64,000 bases of DNA from Urechis unicinctus. Taxonomy: Eukaryota; Annelida; Polychaeta; Xenopneusta; Urechidae. Below, in pieces: positions 13,709 through 25,741 of the stretch. The DNA lies in NCBI GenBank assembly GCA_034190875.2, contig CM067344.1:75529244-75593243 (forward strand), given 5' to 3'. Numbering within the stretch: the first letter of the stretch is position 1; each line of letters begins with the position of its first letter. The notes under the pieces were generated by a model. That model was given only the letters and a program-made list of their open reading frames with translations, ran no database searches and was not told the DNA's origin. Position numbers and translations under genes: made by a program.

Positions 13709-15169
13709 GTGGTGCCAAGGGCTCTTCTCATTTTTTCTCTGCTGCTTATGGTCATCAAAATGCTGGATAACGTTCACCGCATAACAGCCATTGGCTACGC
13801 AAGAGACGGGAAAGCCGAAAATGAGTCCTCCAATCTGGAATCGCTTCCCAAACGCATTGATGGCTACTACACTACCAACCTCAACCGCACGACAAAATAT
13901 GCACTTGCTGAGTCATTGTTTCCTTACAATGCAGCGATTGGCAGGCAGGTTCTCAACAACACAATCATACTAATCTTTACTGATTATGCAGCAATCAACA
14001 TGACTTTGAACTTCCATGTTACATCACTACAGCCGTACAACATTTCCAACTTTTTGATAGTTACTACCAGTAAAAATGTCTGCATTGCCCTCGACAAAAA
14101 ATCTCTGCCATGTTTTCATTTTATGAATGATACTAAAGCGAACGCTGCATCACGCTATGGAACCGCCGAGTTCAAATGGAAAATGAATGTGCGAACCTTT
14201 ATGATTTTGGATGCATTACACCTTGGATATAATGTGCTGCATACGGATGCTGACATGATGTTTGCTGATCCTCGGCCAGATATTGCCTCGATTTGTAACA
14301 ACACGTGCGATTTGGCCCCCCTCTGGGACTGTGGTACTTACAACGCTGGATTTCTGTTCATAAGAAACACTCCCCGGTCAATGGCTATATATACTCGCAT
14401 GGATACGATCGCTCGAACAACACAAAAAGATGACCAAAGAGCCCTTAATGAGGCAATAAGAGCCGATAAAAATTCTGGTATCGTTGTGCGACAACTTCCA
14501 GGCAATAAATATCAATGTGGTAAGATGTACTATGAAGAAGGAAGACGATATTTTGCCGGTGACAACCCATGTCAAGAGTGTCTTGTTGTCCATAATAACT
14601 GGATCAAGACCATCGCGGCCAAGGTCCACCGTGCTAGAGAGCTGCATCACTGGTTCATTGATGGAGCTGATCGCTATTACACGGATGTATCTAGGAAGTA
14701 TCTAACCTATTCCAACCCCTTATGGTTTGGGAACCACATGTCCACATGGAGCCACGAGAAGGCGGCACTTATCAATGCACTAGCTTTGGGACATATTCTG
14801 AATCGTGTTGTTGTCCTGCCGAGATTCATCTGTCCAAAGCAACGCAAAACCTCTTGCCTAATTCTTCACCACTTGCATCTGGAGACTTTCGATCATGCTT
14901 TTAGTGGACAGTACAGAGAGAGCACATTTCTAACTCATCCGATGGTACCAAAGACCGTTTCTGAATCGAGAATCGTGTGGTATCCTCCAACTACTGAGTT
15001 CAACCTTAGTGGAGCCTCTGCCAAACTAATACGCTCTCAAATGGCCTCCATTAACCAAAGTGTCCTTGTATTTCCGTCACTCTATGGGAATGTGAGTCAA
15101 TTTGATACAGAGGAAGAAATCACACAGTTCAAAACAACATGCAACGAAGCATTTAAGAATGTGTCTTAG
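13709..15169 (+). CDS. GT77-type glycosyltransferase (nucleotide-diphospho-sugar transferase), terminal exon
   Basis: Probable type II Golgi glycosyltransferase of the PF03407/GT77 kind; the donor and acceptor sugars cannot be read from sequence. A hydrophobic N-terminal anchor (about residues 4-20, numbered from 13,709) precedes a lumenal part rich in N-glycosylation sequons. The metal-binding DxD lies in HTDADMMF (D180-D182), followed by the acceptor-site-like YNAGFLFI near residue 207. A C-terminal block around residues 329-376, with NALALGHILNRVVVLPRFIC, resembles the C-terminal part of plant XEG113-type arabinosyltransferases. The frame ends at TAG 15,167-15,169. The first codon shown is GTG, so this is not a eukaryotic start. 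The frame stays open back to a TAA at 13,667, which overlaps a good acceptor (TTTTAAG, exon from 13,671), so an upstream exon probably supplies the ATG. The alternative start, ATG 13,748, would cut the membrane anchor. Confidence 0.85.
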   Translation: MVPRALLIFSLLLMVIKMLDNVHRITAIGYARDGKAENESSNLESLPKRIDGYYTTNLNRTTKYALAESLFPYNAAIGRQVLNNTIILIFTDYAAINMTLNFHVTSLQPYNISNFLIVTTSKNVCIALDKKSLPCFHFMNDTKANAASRYGTAEFKWKMNVRTFMILDALHLGYNVLHTDADMMFADPRPDIASICNNTCDLAPLWDCGTYNAGFLFIRNTPRSMAIYTRMDTIARTTQKDDQRALNEAIRADKNSGIVVRQLPGNKYQCGKMYYEEGRRYFAGDNPCQECLVVHNNWIKTIAAKVHRARELHHWFIDGADRYYTDVSRKYLTYSNPLWFGNHMSTWSHEKAALINALALGHILNRVVVLPRFICPKQRKTSCLILHHLHLETFDHAFSGQYRESTFLTHPMVPKTVSESRIVWYPPTTEFNLSGASAKLIRSQMASINQSVLVFPSLYGNVSQFDTEEEITQFKTTCNEAFKNVS

Positions 15170-15478
15170 AGACTGCAACACAGATGTACAGTAGCACAAG
15201 CACTTCATTGAGTATAGTAGTGTGTAGCAAATAATGTTTTGTTGAACCTCATAGAAGGTGACAAAACCGCACCTTATAGAATTAGCTTTGACGAAGTTTG
15301 CAACAGCCGAACAACTATGGGAGCTGAAGATAATCATTAAGTGGTATTCGTCTGAAGTAACTATTTTAAACATTTTAATTTATGCTGTGTTTGCACGTAT
15401 CAACTCGTTCTTAATCGTGGTAATTGTAGGTAGGATATGACCATTTAACCAGAGCAGAATGTGTCATTTTATTTCCCC

Positions 15479-15484
15479 AATAAA
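15479..15484 (+). terminator. Poly(A) signal AATAAA
   Basis: Canonical AATAAA 310 bp after the glycosyltransferase stop codon, on the coding strand. It is the first good signal downstream, so it is the likely end of that transcript. Confidence 0.55.
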
Positions 15485-15527
15485 GTGCATCCAGCAGGAT
15501 GTGTTTTGTGCCGATTCATGTGGGTAT

Positions 15528-15629
15528 GCCCTTATGTGATATCCTTGTTTGACTTGGTCTATTTGACAATCATCACGTGCCCTTATGTGATATCCTTGTT
15601 TGACTTGGTCTATTTGACAATCATCACGT
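15528..15629. repeat. Perfect 51-bp tandem duplication
   Basis: Bases 15,528-15,578 are repeated without mismatch at 15,579-15,629. The unit is non-coding and lies just beyond the predicted poly(A) signal of the glycosyltransferase gene. Identity of the two copies implies a recent event. Confidence 0.95.
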
Positions 15630-18600
15630 CGCCTGGACTACTTAAGGCAAGGCATGGTGTTGTTATTGGAAGCTATCACAAATACTTATGTGGCAAGCAT
15701 TATCGTCTTAGAACAGAAAACATGCTTCAGAACACAATATCAGACATGACTTTATTAAGCTGAAGTGGTAGAATATTAGTACTACTGTTCAGAGGTACCT
15801 TGGAGATTATCTATATTTCAGATATTGTAGTACCAAGGCCACACACACAAGTCATCTCATTAGTGAGCTATTTCTGTAATGATTGCAGGGCTGCCTAATA
15901 CTAACCATTGAAGAAACAACCATGGTATGACACATGTTACAGAATAAAAACTACATTGAATAATATTTTCACAGAAGCTTCTCAGGTATTATGCTCTCTC
16001 TGATGATGTCTATTATCTATATTCTTATAATCTGTCGCGAGCCTTGAATCACCCGATTGCTTCTGATGAATCTAGTATAAACGAATGATGTTTATATAAA
16101 GGTATCAAAGTTACGTGGAGTATGTCCAAAACGCTTGAGATGAGGATTCTGTCAAATCTAGATTCATCAAGAGATTGATATATTCCCTCTTTATTGCGAG
16201 CCTGTATCGCAACAAAGAGTCGTCATATTCTGACATGAAATGGAAATTGGCTCCATAATGTTGGCTCCTATGGTTTGCGCCCTCAAAATAGATTCAGTGT
16301 ATTCGTTATCTAAACTGCTAGCTATGTCCATGGCAATATCTGAATTTTCATACTATTGTAATTCACAAAACTAATATCATTCAAGGGTTAAAAGCCTATA
16401 CCCGTACTGAAGCATTACTCACATTGATTCAATGGAGCCAAGTATGTAATATAGGTTTGGCGTTTCGTCTCGAACTTTTTTTTTCTCCAATGGTTTGAAT
16501 ACATTTCAAAATAATCACAGCCTTAGTTTTCTCTCTCCTTACTTTCTCGCTCAGCGGTCAAAACCCTTGGTACAAAAATACTAAATATAGAATTCATGCA
16601 TTTCATCTTATGACTGATTTGTCCAATCACGAATTTTACACCTGCTTACAATAGCTTTTATCTTTTGTATTTATACGCGCGTATTTATATGATGAGTTAG
16701 CTGCTTTGTAGATGTTATGTCTATTGTAATAGATCAATACGTGATATGCTAATGATGTTTGTGCTGGTGTAGCGGCCACTGGTAATTGATCGCCTGTGGT
16801 GTTTAAATGACGTAACTGTTCTTTGTTAGCATGAAGCTGCTACACTCTCTATCCTTTCTTAAACAGCAGTACACCAAAAGATGCCGTCAATAAGAATAAC
16901 AGGGTGGCAAATATTGGATGATGTTGTAAATATATAAAAGACGACAATTTAGTCAGTGACATATGATAGCAGAGTTCTGGTCATTAAAACGTGTATGTCA
17001 TATGCGTGGTGGTTGCTGATAGATAAGGTTATACAGACCGAATGGCGGAAACATGACGATGCTAACTCATTATGAGCAATATATCCACAACTAAGCAACA
17101 TTGTCTCAGCAGCCTGCACCTTATTATCACATCTTAATTCAGTTGACGTTTGTCTAATGTTTCATCTCCGCTATCCATGGAAAATGATATATCCACTTTA
17201 GCAATGAATTCGTCATTTCCATCTACACTTTTCTCGGAAGCGCGCGGTCTAGGAACATTGTGAGCCATTTACACAAACAGAGATTGTAGTGTTCAAAATC
17301 ATGTGATGCAAGAGCTCTGTTAGCAGCTATAAGGAACCACTGGTATATTTCACAAGCAGCCATCTAATAAGCCTCAGTTTTATCATCTTATATAAACAAA
17401 CCGTTAGATGCCGCTGCAGCTGACACTAAACAGGGTACTGCAGAATCCTTGCAGAAGGCCGCAAGGTTAAGATTAAATCCAAGACATTCAGCTGCATTTC
17501 GTTCAAGCCTGTTTTTCATATAAGTGATAAGGACAAGATTTGATATAATCTCTGTCGACAATATAATAAAAGAGTTACACTGATGCATGAGTGGTATATG
17601 ACGGCAGTTGCGACAGGATTAAGTCGTTGATTTTCCGTATAAAATATCGCACACTTCCATGCAAGTTTTTATATCATTTTATTGTCATGAAGTTCACATC
17701 AGTGAAAGAATGTATTATTCGCATATTTGTACATCATGTTAGATGCAACCACTGTGGCTGCATTTTGTATTAATTGTTGATCAATCATGGACGCTGACCT
17801 CAATTGTGATTAAAAGCTAACAAAATATTATTAGATTAGCATTTCAGTGGTAGAAATCAAAATAATTTAATGCCCTATGCCAGATTCTACCATCGAGTCC
17901 AGTTACTACCTGGCTTCAGCACACACATCTGTAGTAATCATGCTAAAGGTATATCTAGATATGGAAGTCAAACTTGTCGAACAAGGGCAAATTGTGGATC
18001 AGTTTCAATGGCGTTTTTTTTCCATCGGCTAGCTAGTGGCACACATGATACTGTATGTAACACGTTTGAACTCCTATCGCCAACATTCGCATAGAGTTAG
18101 AATATTTTCCGTATGCGCGATCGGAACTATAGTTTTATCAGTAGATGAGGACTATCATTTTTCTCTGTCAGCTAGCGCCATGCAACACAATGAAACAAAA
18201 CAGCAATGTATTGCTATAATACATGAGAGCAGGAGTTGTCATGTAAATCACGGGTTATGCCTCATTAACGATGATAACGCTAATGGTGATATTTAAATGT
18301 CGATATGATTCGGAATGTGATCGGCTAGGTATACATTTTGTGGTGCCGTTGTACCACTAAAGAGCTTATTTTCTCGCTTACCACTGCGGAATATATTCCA
18401 CATTCAGCAAAGTTGTCCCAAACAAATCAGTATCTGCGCCTATGGGTTGCTGAAGTTTACAATTATAACCAAATGACCTAGTTTGGATAAGGATTTGGAG
18501 CATGTATTGAAACGATTCACTTTAGTGGTTCAGCAATGGTTTATACAGCTATCTCTACATTTGACAAAAAGCTGCAATGTAATTGTACTTCCTTACTCTC

Positions 18601-21600
18601 TGTATCATTGGCATCTAATGACGAGAAGTACACAGAAACTCCACAATGTGTGAAGAAACCCTGAAACAAGATACAGGCCATTTCGCCATTTGCCCAAAGG
18701 AATAACTACAGCAGCCAACATGCATTCAATTTTCCTCAGTTATTGACTTTATTAAGTGGTGTGGTAATTTTATCAAAAAAATTATATCTTTGCTCAAAGC
18801 TCTTTGGTAAAATGTATCTACATTTTAGATAGCGATATGATTATGATGTGATATAATCCGTTGATGAAAATACTTAATTATCAACAAAATATCATTTAGC
18901 ACTTGATACATTATCGGTTCGACTCTGATATGTAGAAGTTACAGTAAAATTTCCGCGAACAACCTTTTCGTGACTTTATTATCCGTATGATCTGTTAATG
19001 GTCAATCATACAGGTGATCTTTTTATGCAGTAGAGTGGTCTCACTTAGGAAATAAGGTTAGCGATATTTGCATTGGATACAATAATCTATACGTGCTACC
19101 ATTGATATGACTGTATAGTCATCTACTAACGAATCGTCAAATCGGCTACAATCATCTGAAAGAAACAGTCAGCCGCTTATCTATGACACTGTGTATGTTT
19201 AGATAGATGAGATGAGTTCACCTCCCGACAGACAATAAGTGAGCTTGGTGACATTTCTATCACCAGACGGTTCTAGATAAATGTGCGATTGTCCTCTATA
19301 CCCTGCCATGGTGTCAACCCCTACATATTTCTAAACGATAGCTTAGATTATGTCACACCTGTTGCCGCAACATACCCGGAAGATGGAGTGCGGTCGGAAT
19401 GTGGTTGTACTTAATCTTCTGTTGAACCTTGCATGAACACAAAAGTTATGTGGTGCTAAATGCCCTAAGCAGCATCAATATAGTACAACTTATTAGCAAT
19501 AGCAATAGCAACAATAAAGCTTTTCTCCGAATTGTTTATTGCTCTCGTGTTCTGAGTAATCCCTAAATATTACCGTATGACAGCTAATGAACCCCATCTA
19601 GCAGGCATACAATTAACGCCATTGTTGAGGGACAATAACCATGATAACAAATCTTAACTAGAATCTAAAGCACATTACATCTGGAATGAAACTATGTCCG
19701 TGAGATGCTTGCAATGATCTGTCTGCATTAAAAAAAAGCGTTATCAACAAACGTATCCACGACAGGGGCGATTGGCTGGAGGTAAATAACAACAGGTATA
19801 TATATGTAACATGTGAGTGACAGAAAACTACCCTTGTTGCCGAACATAATCTGTAGTGTTCCTCTTTTGGCCTGATAGTTTACAAAAGAAACCATAAAAC
19901 ATCTGTGCACTTCTGTCTTTGTTTCAGGAACCATGACATATGGTTTACATTATGGTATCTATATATGAGGAAGAGCTGTCAGTATAATTTTACTGTTTCA
20001 CCTCTTGTAGCCTTGAGCATCGACATATATTAACTGGGGTGATTTCCTAAACATCGGTGCATACAGGTGTGAGTTTTAGATCGAGGCAACATCAAGAAAA
20101 GAAACTGTTTAGCTGTCAGAGAAAAACGATATTTATGCAATTCTATCAGGAGCGCTAGAACTGCATAGTAGCATTTCATCTATCCAGTGGTGAGTGGCAG
20201 GAGAGAACACTCAGCATCAGTGCGTGATTTAACCACACTGGAAAATGTATGGACGCCGTTCTGGTGAACATTATTTACAGACTGATAGTTATATATTGCA
20301 GCTCTACGCTGGGGCTTAACCAATGTGAAGGAGTATTGGCACGTAATATGTTGATTGGTTTGGTAACGTTAGGATGTCCACTTCTGTGGACTGTTCCTAT
20401 TATCCAATGGCATGTTATTACAATTAGCTTTATTCATAGTAACGATGGTCAGTAACGGCCTGTAAATGGACTTTATTGGTGGCTTTGTCTTACACATTAT
20501 AACAGAGGTCCTTCATATTGTCAAAGCACTCAATGACTCATAAAAGAAGGTCAGATTATGAGTGTATCCCGCAAAGGGGTTTACACTCCCAGAAGTAATA
20601 ACCGAGTTCGATGCATTCTTTAAGTACACGGGCTGTAGTTGAATTTATAAATAACCAGGTGTAGTGAATGATTGCGACATCCATTACGCCCCAGCGTTCG
20701 CCAGACGGAGGCTAATTTTCACACTACGCTATGTTGTGTGAATTGTCTCAGTAAACCAAGTACTTGTAAGACTTCTAAGAATTTGAGCAAGCGCACTGTT
20801 GCAAGTGTAAGTCATAAACACAACATCAATCACATCAATGTTTTAAGGGAAAGACAAGATCTTTTTAACGCTTATACTTACACCGGCCTGTAAAGGCAAC
20901 AATCATAGCAAAATGAGGCAAACTGTTGATGTAAACCTCTCATCTTACCTTCATCGCTACATGCTGATCACAAGAAGATGGAAGCTGAGAGTCATCTGCG
21001 TTGATACACATAAGCTTACACACTAGAGTGATGTAATCAAATTGTTGATAATTATTCTGGAGTTGATCAATTATGTATTTTCCACATTTCTACTGAAGTG
21101 ATAATTAAATAAAAGCATCGTAAGGGCGGCTGCCAAAGTACTTATCAACTGATAAAACAGGCAGATCATCTTTCTGATAATTTAACCATATTGAGTTATT
21201 GAGTTTGTCGTTTATATTCATGAACATCTTCTTTCAAAGACTCGTGGCTTTGCTGTTATCATATGTTTCAAATTTTGAAACGTATGACAGCGATACACTA
21301 GAGGTGCGAGTTTAGGAATAATATTGCTGCTGCTTTTAGATATCCATATCATGACTGGCTCATTAGATCTCGAATTTAGTGGAAACTTAAAACTGATCAG
21401 ATTTAACGTCAGGCTCCCATTACACCCAATGTGTTCACCTTCGGGAAAATTCTTGTTGCTCTAGATCATTGCGAATGCGTGCGCACGGCGTGGAGCGCTA
21501 GGAGAATCAAATGCCATCCGGTGATGTGTCGTATGACCAGCATTTTTCTACTACAGTGCGTAGGAAAATAATGATACAGCTTTCGTTTAAAACACAAACT

Positions 21601-22700
21601 TATTTCCTTAACAAACCGATTCCATTTGTGTGATTCTTTCCATTCTGACAAACCACCATTTGTTCTATTCTGAGTAGCTCCCGCCTCACGGATGCGCTGA
21701 GGCAGTTGAGATTACAAGGCAGTTGCTCAGCGTTTAGGATTCGTACTGTTCATTGTGTGATGCTATAGCATCAAGCATTTCTCAGCAGCGTCGAATTTGC
21801 GAAGTAAATCATTGATTACATGGCCTACTTTTCGGTACTGATATTGCGTTCTTCCGTGGCACTTTATTGTTCCCGGCTGTGTAAGTATCAGCTGGCGAAC
21901 AGCAACTGATGCTTGCTATCGGTTGCAGCTGACATCACAGAGACTGAATAGCTATCAGCCGTGGAACTATGTCGGTGTCAAATAACAATAAACTTAAGGA
22001 ATTATTCATACATGAAAGCAAATGCAGATATAATTGGGTCATTTACCTAAGAGTAGACATTAAATGGCAGAACAACTAGCTATCAGTATTGCTATAATAC
22101 ATTGAAGTCGGTTCTAATGTTTCGTGTTTGCTTTAGAGAACGTATGGAATGTTAGATGGCTGCTCCCAATATTTCCATTAATCTGCGACAGCAATTGCCT
22201 GGGGCGTACAGTTATTACTGTATGATCAGTGTTTCTCGATATGAAGGTATCTCATATCCTACTGCTGTACTATTTATAAACCCAACGTCATTCTTATCCA
22301 TAATCCGTATGAGCTTCGCGGATCTGACATATACATTTTCACAACATATCATGAATATTCAGATTAGGTTTGTGTGATAACGATCGACTGATTAGTTAGC
22401 GCATCTTTCCAAGTCGTGTGTGATGAAAGCATTGAACGGAATGCTATCACGAAACAAGATAACCGTGACTGCAGTGACTTGTTTTCCGAATGATTCGTCA
22501 AAATGCCACGCAAATACAAATACTGGGCAACCATATTAGCTTTGGACTGATCAAAGAGGTTTATGCCTTACAAATGCCATTGATTCAACCTCACTTGAAT
22601 ATTGAAATCATATGAGTCTCAGTAAATGATGCTAAATAGATACGACAACAACAAAGACGTGTTTGGGTGCTCATGTTTGCTGCATTGTTTTAATAATTTA
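15630..22700. other. Gene-free intergenic region
   Basis: No supportable coding region or RNA gene was seen. All open frames are under 100 codons and lack domain signatures. The only structure noted is the second member of the direct repeat pair at 19,932-20,236. Confidence 0.6.
19932..20236 (+). repeat. Dispersed direct repeat, copy 2
   Basis: Co-linear with 10,411-10,735 over about 305 bp, same orientation, with scattered substitutions and small indels. No terminal repeats are evident. An old non-autonomous mobile element or an old segmental copy would both explain it. Confidence 0.6.
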
Positions 22701-22704
22701 CCAT

Positions 22705-23400
22705 CGAATACGTCCTGTGAACAGAGTCAAATACTGCGTGCATTAGTAAGGACGAATACGTCCTGTGAACAGAGTCAAATACTGTGTGCATTAGCAGGGA
22801 CGAATCATTGGCTACCAACTGCGGCAGTACTTGTGCTGAGTTGTCGAATACAACATGTGATAGACGAAACGGTGCATACATGAAATACAACAGAGGCAGA
22901 TACTGTGTGCATTATAATGGACGAATACAGTCCCGTTAACAGATACTGTGTGCATTAACACGAATACAGCGGACATGTGTGCATTAGCAGGGACAATAAG
23001 TCAGACCATCTGATGCATTAGCAGGGACTCACTTCCATCAGTGATTCAGGGAGAATAGATAACAGGCAGATACTGCAGCATTAGCGATGAATACGTGCTG
23101 CTGAACAGAGTCAAATACTGCGTGCATTAGCAGGGATAATCCCCCGGTGAAGATTGCTTGCATACGGCTACACATTAGGATTCGAATCACGAAATGGTAA
23201 GAGAGTCAAATTAGTATTTTCATTAGCAGGGACGAATACGTCCTGTGAACCAGAGTCAAATACTGCGTGCATTAGCAGGGACGAATACGTCCTGTGAACA
23301 GAGTCTTGAAAGGTATTGCGTGCATTAGTAAGGAATACAATATATCCTTTGAACAGAGTCAAATATGTCCTTTGTTATTACACAGGGACGAATCATGGGC
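22705..23400. repeat. 48-bp degenerate repeat mosaic
   Basis: Units of 48 bp contain ATACGTCCTGTGAACAGAG and GTGCATTAGCAGGGAC. Two adjacent, nearly identical units occupy 22,707-22,802. Further full or partial units recur near 22,890-23,000, 23,085-23,140 and 23,220-23,390, separated by sequence that also occurs repeat-free at 23,572-23,760. The frames through it are repeat-derived and are not genes. Confidence 0.85.
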
Positions 23401-23571
23401 TATCTAAAAGGCTGCGTTTGTCCTTGAGCTGAGTTGTCATCAATGTTGCAGGGGATAATCGAACACGGATACATGAACACGATGTTCCGGCAAACCATTC
23501 ACGGTGAACGCAGGCCGTTAACAGATATGTAAAGAAATGTCGCTTGTAATATGCAAGCAGCCATCTGATCA

Positions 23572-23760
23572 GCCTCACTTCCATCAGTGATCCAGACAGA
23601 ATAGATACACTTACTAGCCGAAGAAAGTGCTGCCGGGACATTCGGGACACGGTTGTCTGGATGAAGCCTATATCCCCACTGAAGATTGCTTGCAGACGGC
23701 TACACGATTAGGATTCATTCACGAAATGGTAAGAGGTTAATGTTAGTATTTTCATGTTGG
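23572..23760. repeat. Repeat-free partner of the 23.02-23.24 kb segment
   Basis: Shares several co-linear blocks with 23,024-23,240, including CACTTCCATCAGTGAT, GAAGATTGCTTGCA, ACGAAATGGTAAGAG and TTAGTATTTTCAT. In this copy the 48-bp units are absent from between the blocks. Confidence 0.7.
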
Positions 23761-25741
23761 GTGTGCGGAGAGGATCGTGTCGAATGAGATGCAACATTCT
23801 TCGTGAAGCATATCCCAGTGTCTAGCCCCGGGCATATACGGACAAGTATGTCTTTATAAGGTATTTTTCTGACATTCATCTAATAGACAATACAATGGGG
23901 AGTTAATTGTGGGGTAATAACAAAAGGTTTGTCCTTTGTCGGTACACGAATGAACGTCTCACTTGTTGCCTATCTAAAAGGCGGATGCGATGATAAGTTA
24001 CGTGAACCCTCAATGTTAGCAAGGGATTTGATCACACTGGTATACCGAGGTGGTCACGATTATTCCTTGCAAACCATTCACGGTGGACTTTACGCACGCT
24101 ATAACTCGTTTGTAAAGAAAACTAGTCGCTTGTAATCATCGTTGACTCTTTATTGGGTTGCGGCTGATTAAACGAATTGCGATGGCCATCACCTGGGGAA
24201 TGATATGAATCGGTGGTGATAGCAGTATACATCCTACATAACAACAACGGCTGTTGTGATGGGATCGATGGGTTAAGCCTCAAATGAATAGCTCAGATCA
24301 TCTAAACTAATTCCATAGTAAACAGATGGCCCACCGTAGATGCTTGTGAGATTTTGTTTGACTATTCTGGAGCAAATTTTGTTTCAGTGGTGGGTGTTTG
24401 AGTAATGAATATGACCATCGCTGTAATGACCAGATGAAGAAAAAGGAACCACCGCCGCTCTCACGAGGAGTAATATCGGGTTCCGTCGGGCTACTACTTG
24501 ACAACGAAAACGTTATCATTGCATGTGTGTACAGACCCGCATGACACAAGCTTAACAATGTTTACTAGAAGGATCGAGGTTATACACATCGTGAGAAGTA
24601 GAAGCAGGCTCGCTTCAAGCACATTTTCCAAAAACTGTTCCATATCTGCCTCTATGTGTTGTTAGTTGTTCTAAAGAAGCCTTACCAACTGGTCGTCATA
24701 AACATTAGAGCATGTATGTGCGATACTCGCTACAGCAGTTCTATATCAAAAAGCCTATTTGACAAAATCGAATCAAGATGTGAGTCAACAGTAGGATGCA
24801 AGGTGTTCTAGTAAATCCTTCCCACGTTTGTTCACATTGTACCACACATTGTCTTGCCTTGATTTCTTAATTCATTGTTATTTAGCTCCAACGTTATTTA
24901 GACAAAACTTGATTGATGATTCTTGCTATCAATGAGGTTGAGATGGAAGGTTAAATGCGTCATCTTGTGCTATGGCGTCTCACACGTGCCTGGCTGTATG
25001 TCATAGGCAATAAGGTGATAGGATATTAATGCGTTCTTTGGGTCTTCATAAAACAGCTAGTAAATAATCACACCCCATGCGTGCCAGCGTTGGAACTTTC
25101 ACTAATATTGCAACACCTTAGGTCCCATCGGTTTCATCGACGTGACGGCAGAATCCTCGGCTGACGAGTCGTCATATTGACAAGAATATTGTATTGGGTT
25201 GGCTACCATGCTGGAAAAGACCTGGTCGAAATCGTGTTCTATTTAATAGAGCCACTGTGTATGTTAAGGTAGACGCAGACATTTCTGTTAGCAGACGGTT
25301 AAACTGTTAGGATAAAACTGCTGTTCCCTATCCCTCCCTGTCTTCTTATCAAACCCCTCATTCCTCCTACCATAGCCTAATATTGTGTCATGGTCGTTAA
25401 CGCTATGGACTGCAACTCAATGATGCAACGGAGTGTGGTTCGATGGTTCGTCACAGAGGCGGGGGGTGGGGGGGTAAGTAATAAGTCTGTTGAAATGGAT
25501 GACCTGACATGGGTTACTGCTGATAAGTCGTATAAATGTCTAGTCGACTTCCATCTAATGACCACATAATTAATGCATAATTAACGTCAGATATATCATG
25601 CAGTTACTGCTTTGTGCACTACATACATATACGTACACGTACAAGGCATTTGTATAGTGCATGTTTGCAGAATGAAACCACACTCGGATGCGCTGAAGCT
25701 GGGAGTTAATTGTTTGGCATGCAATGCGTCAATTAGACATA

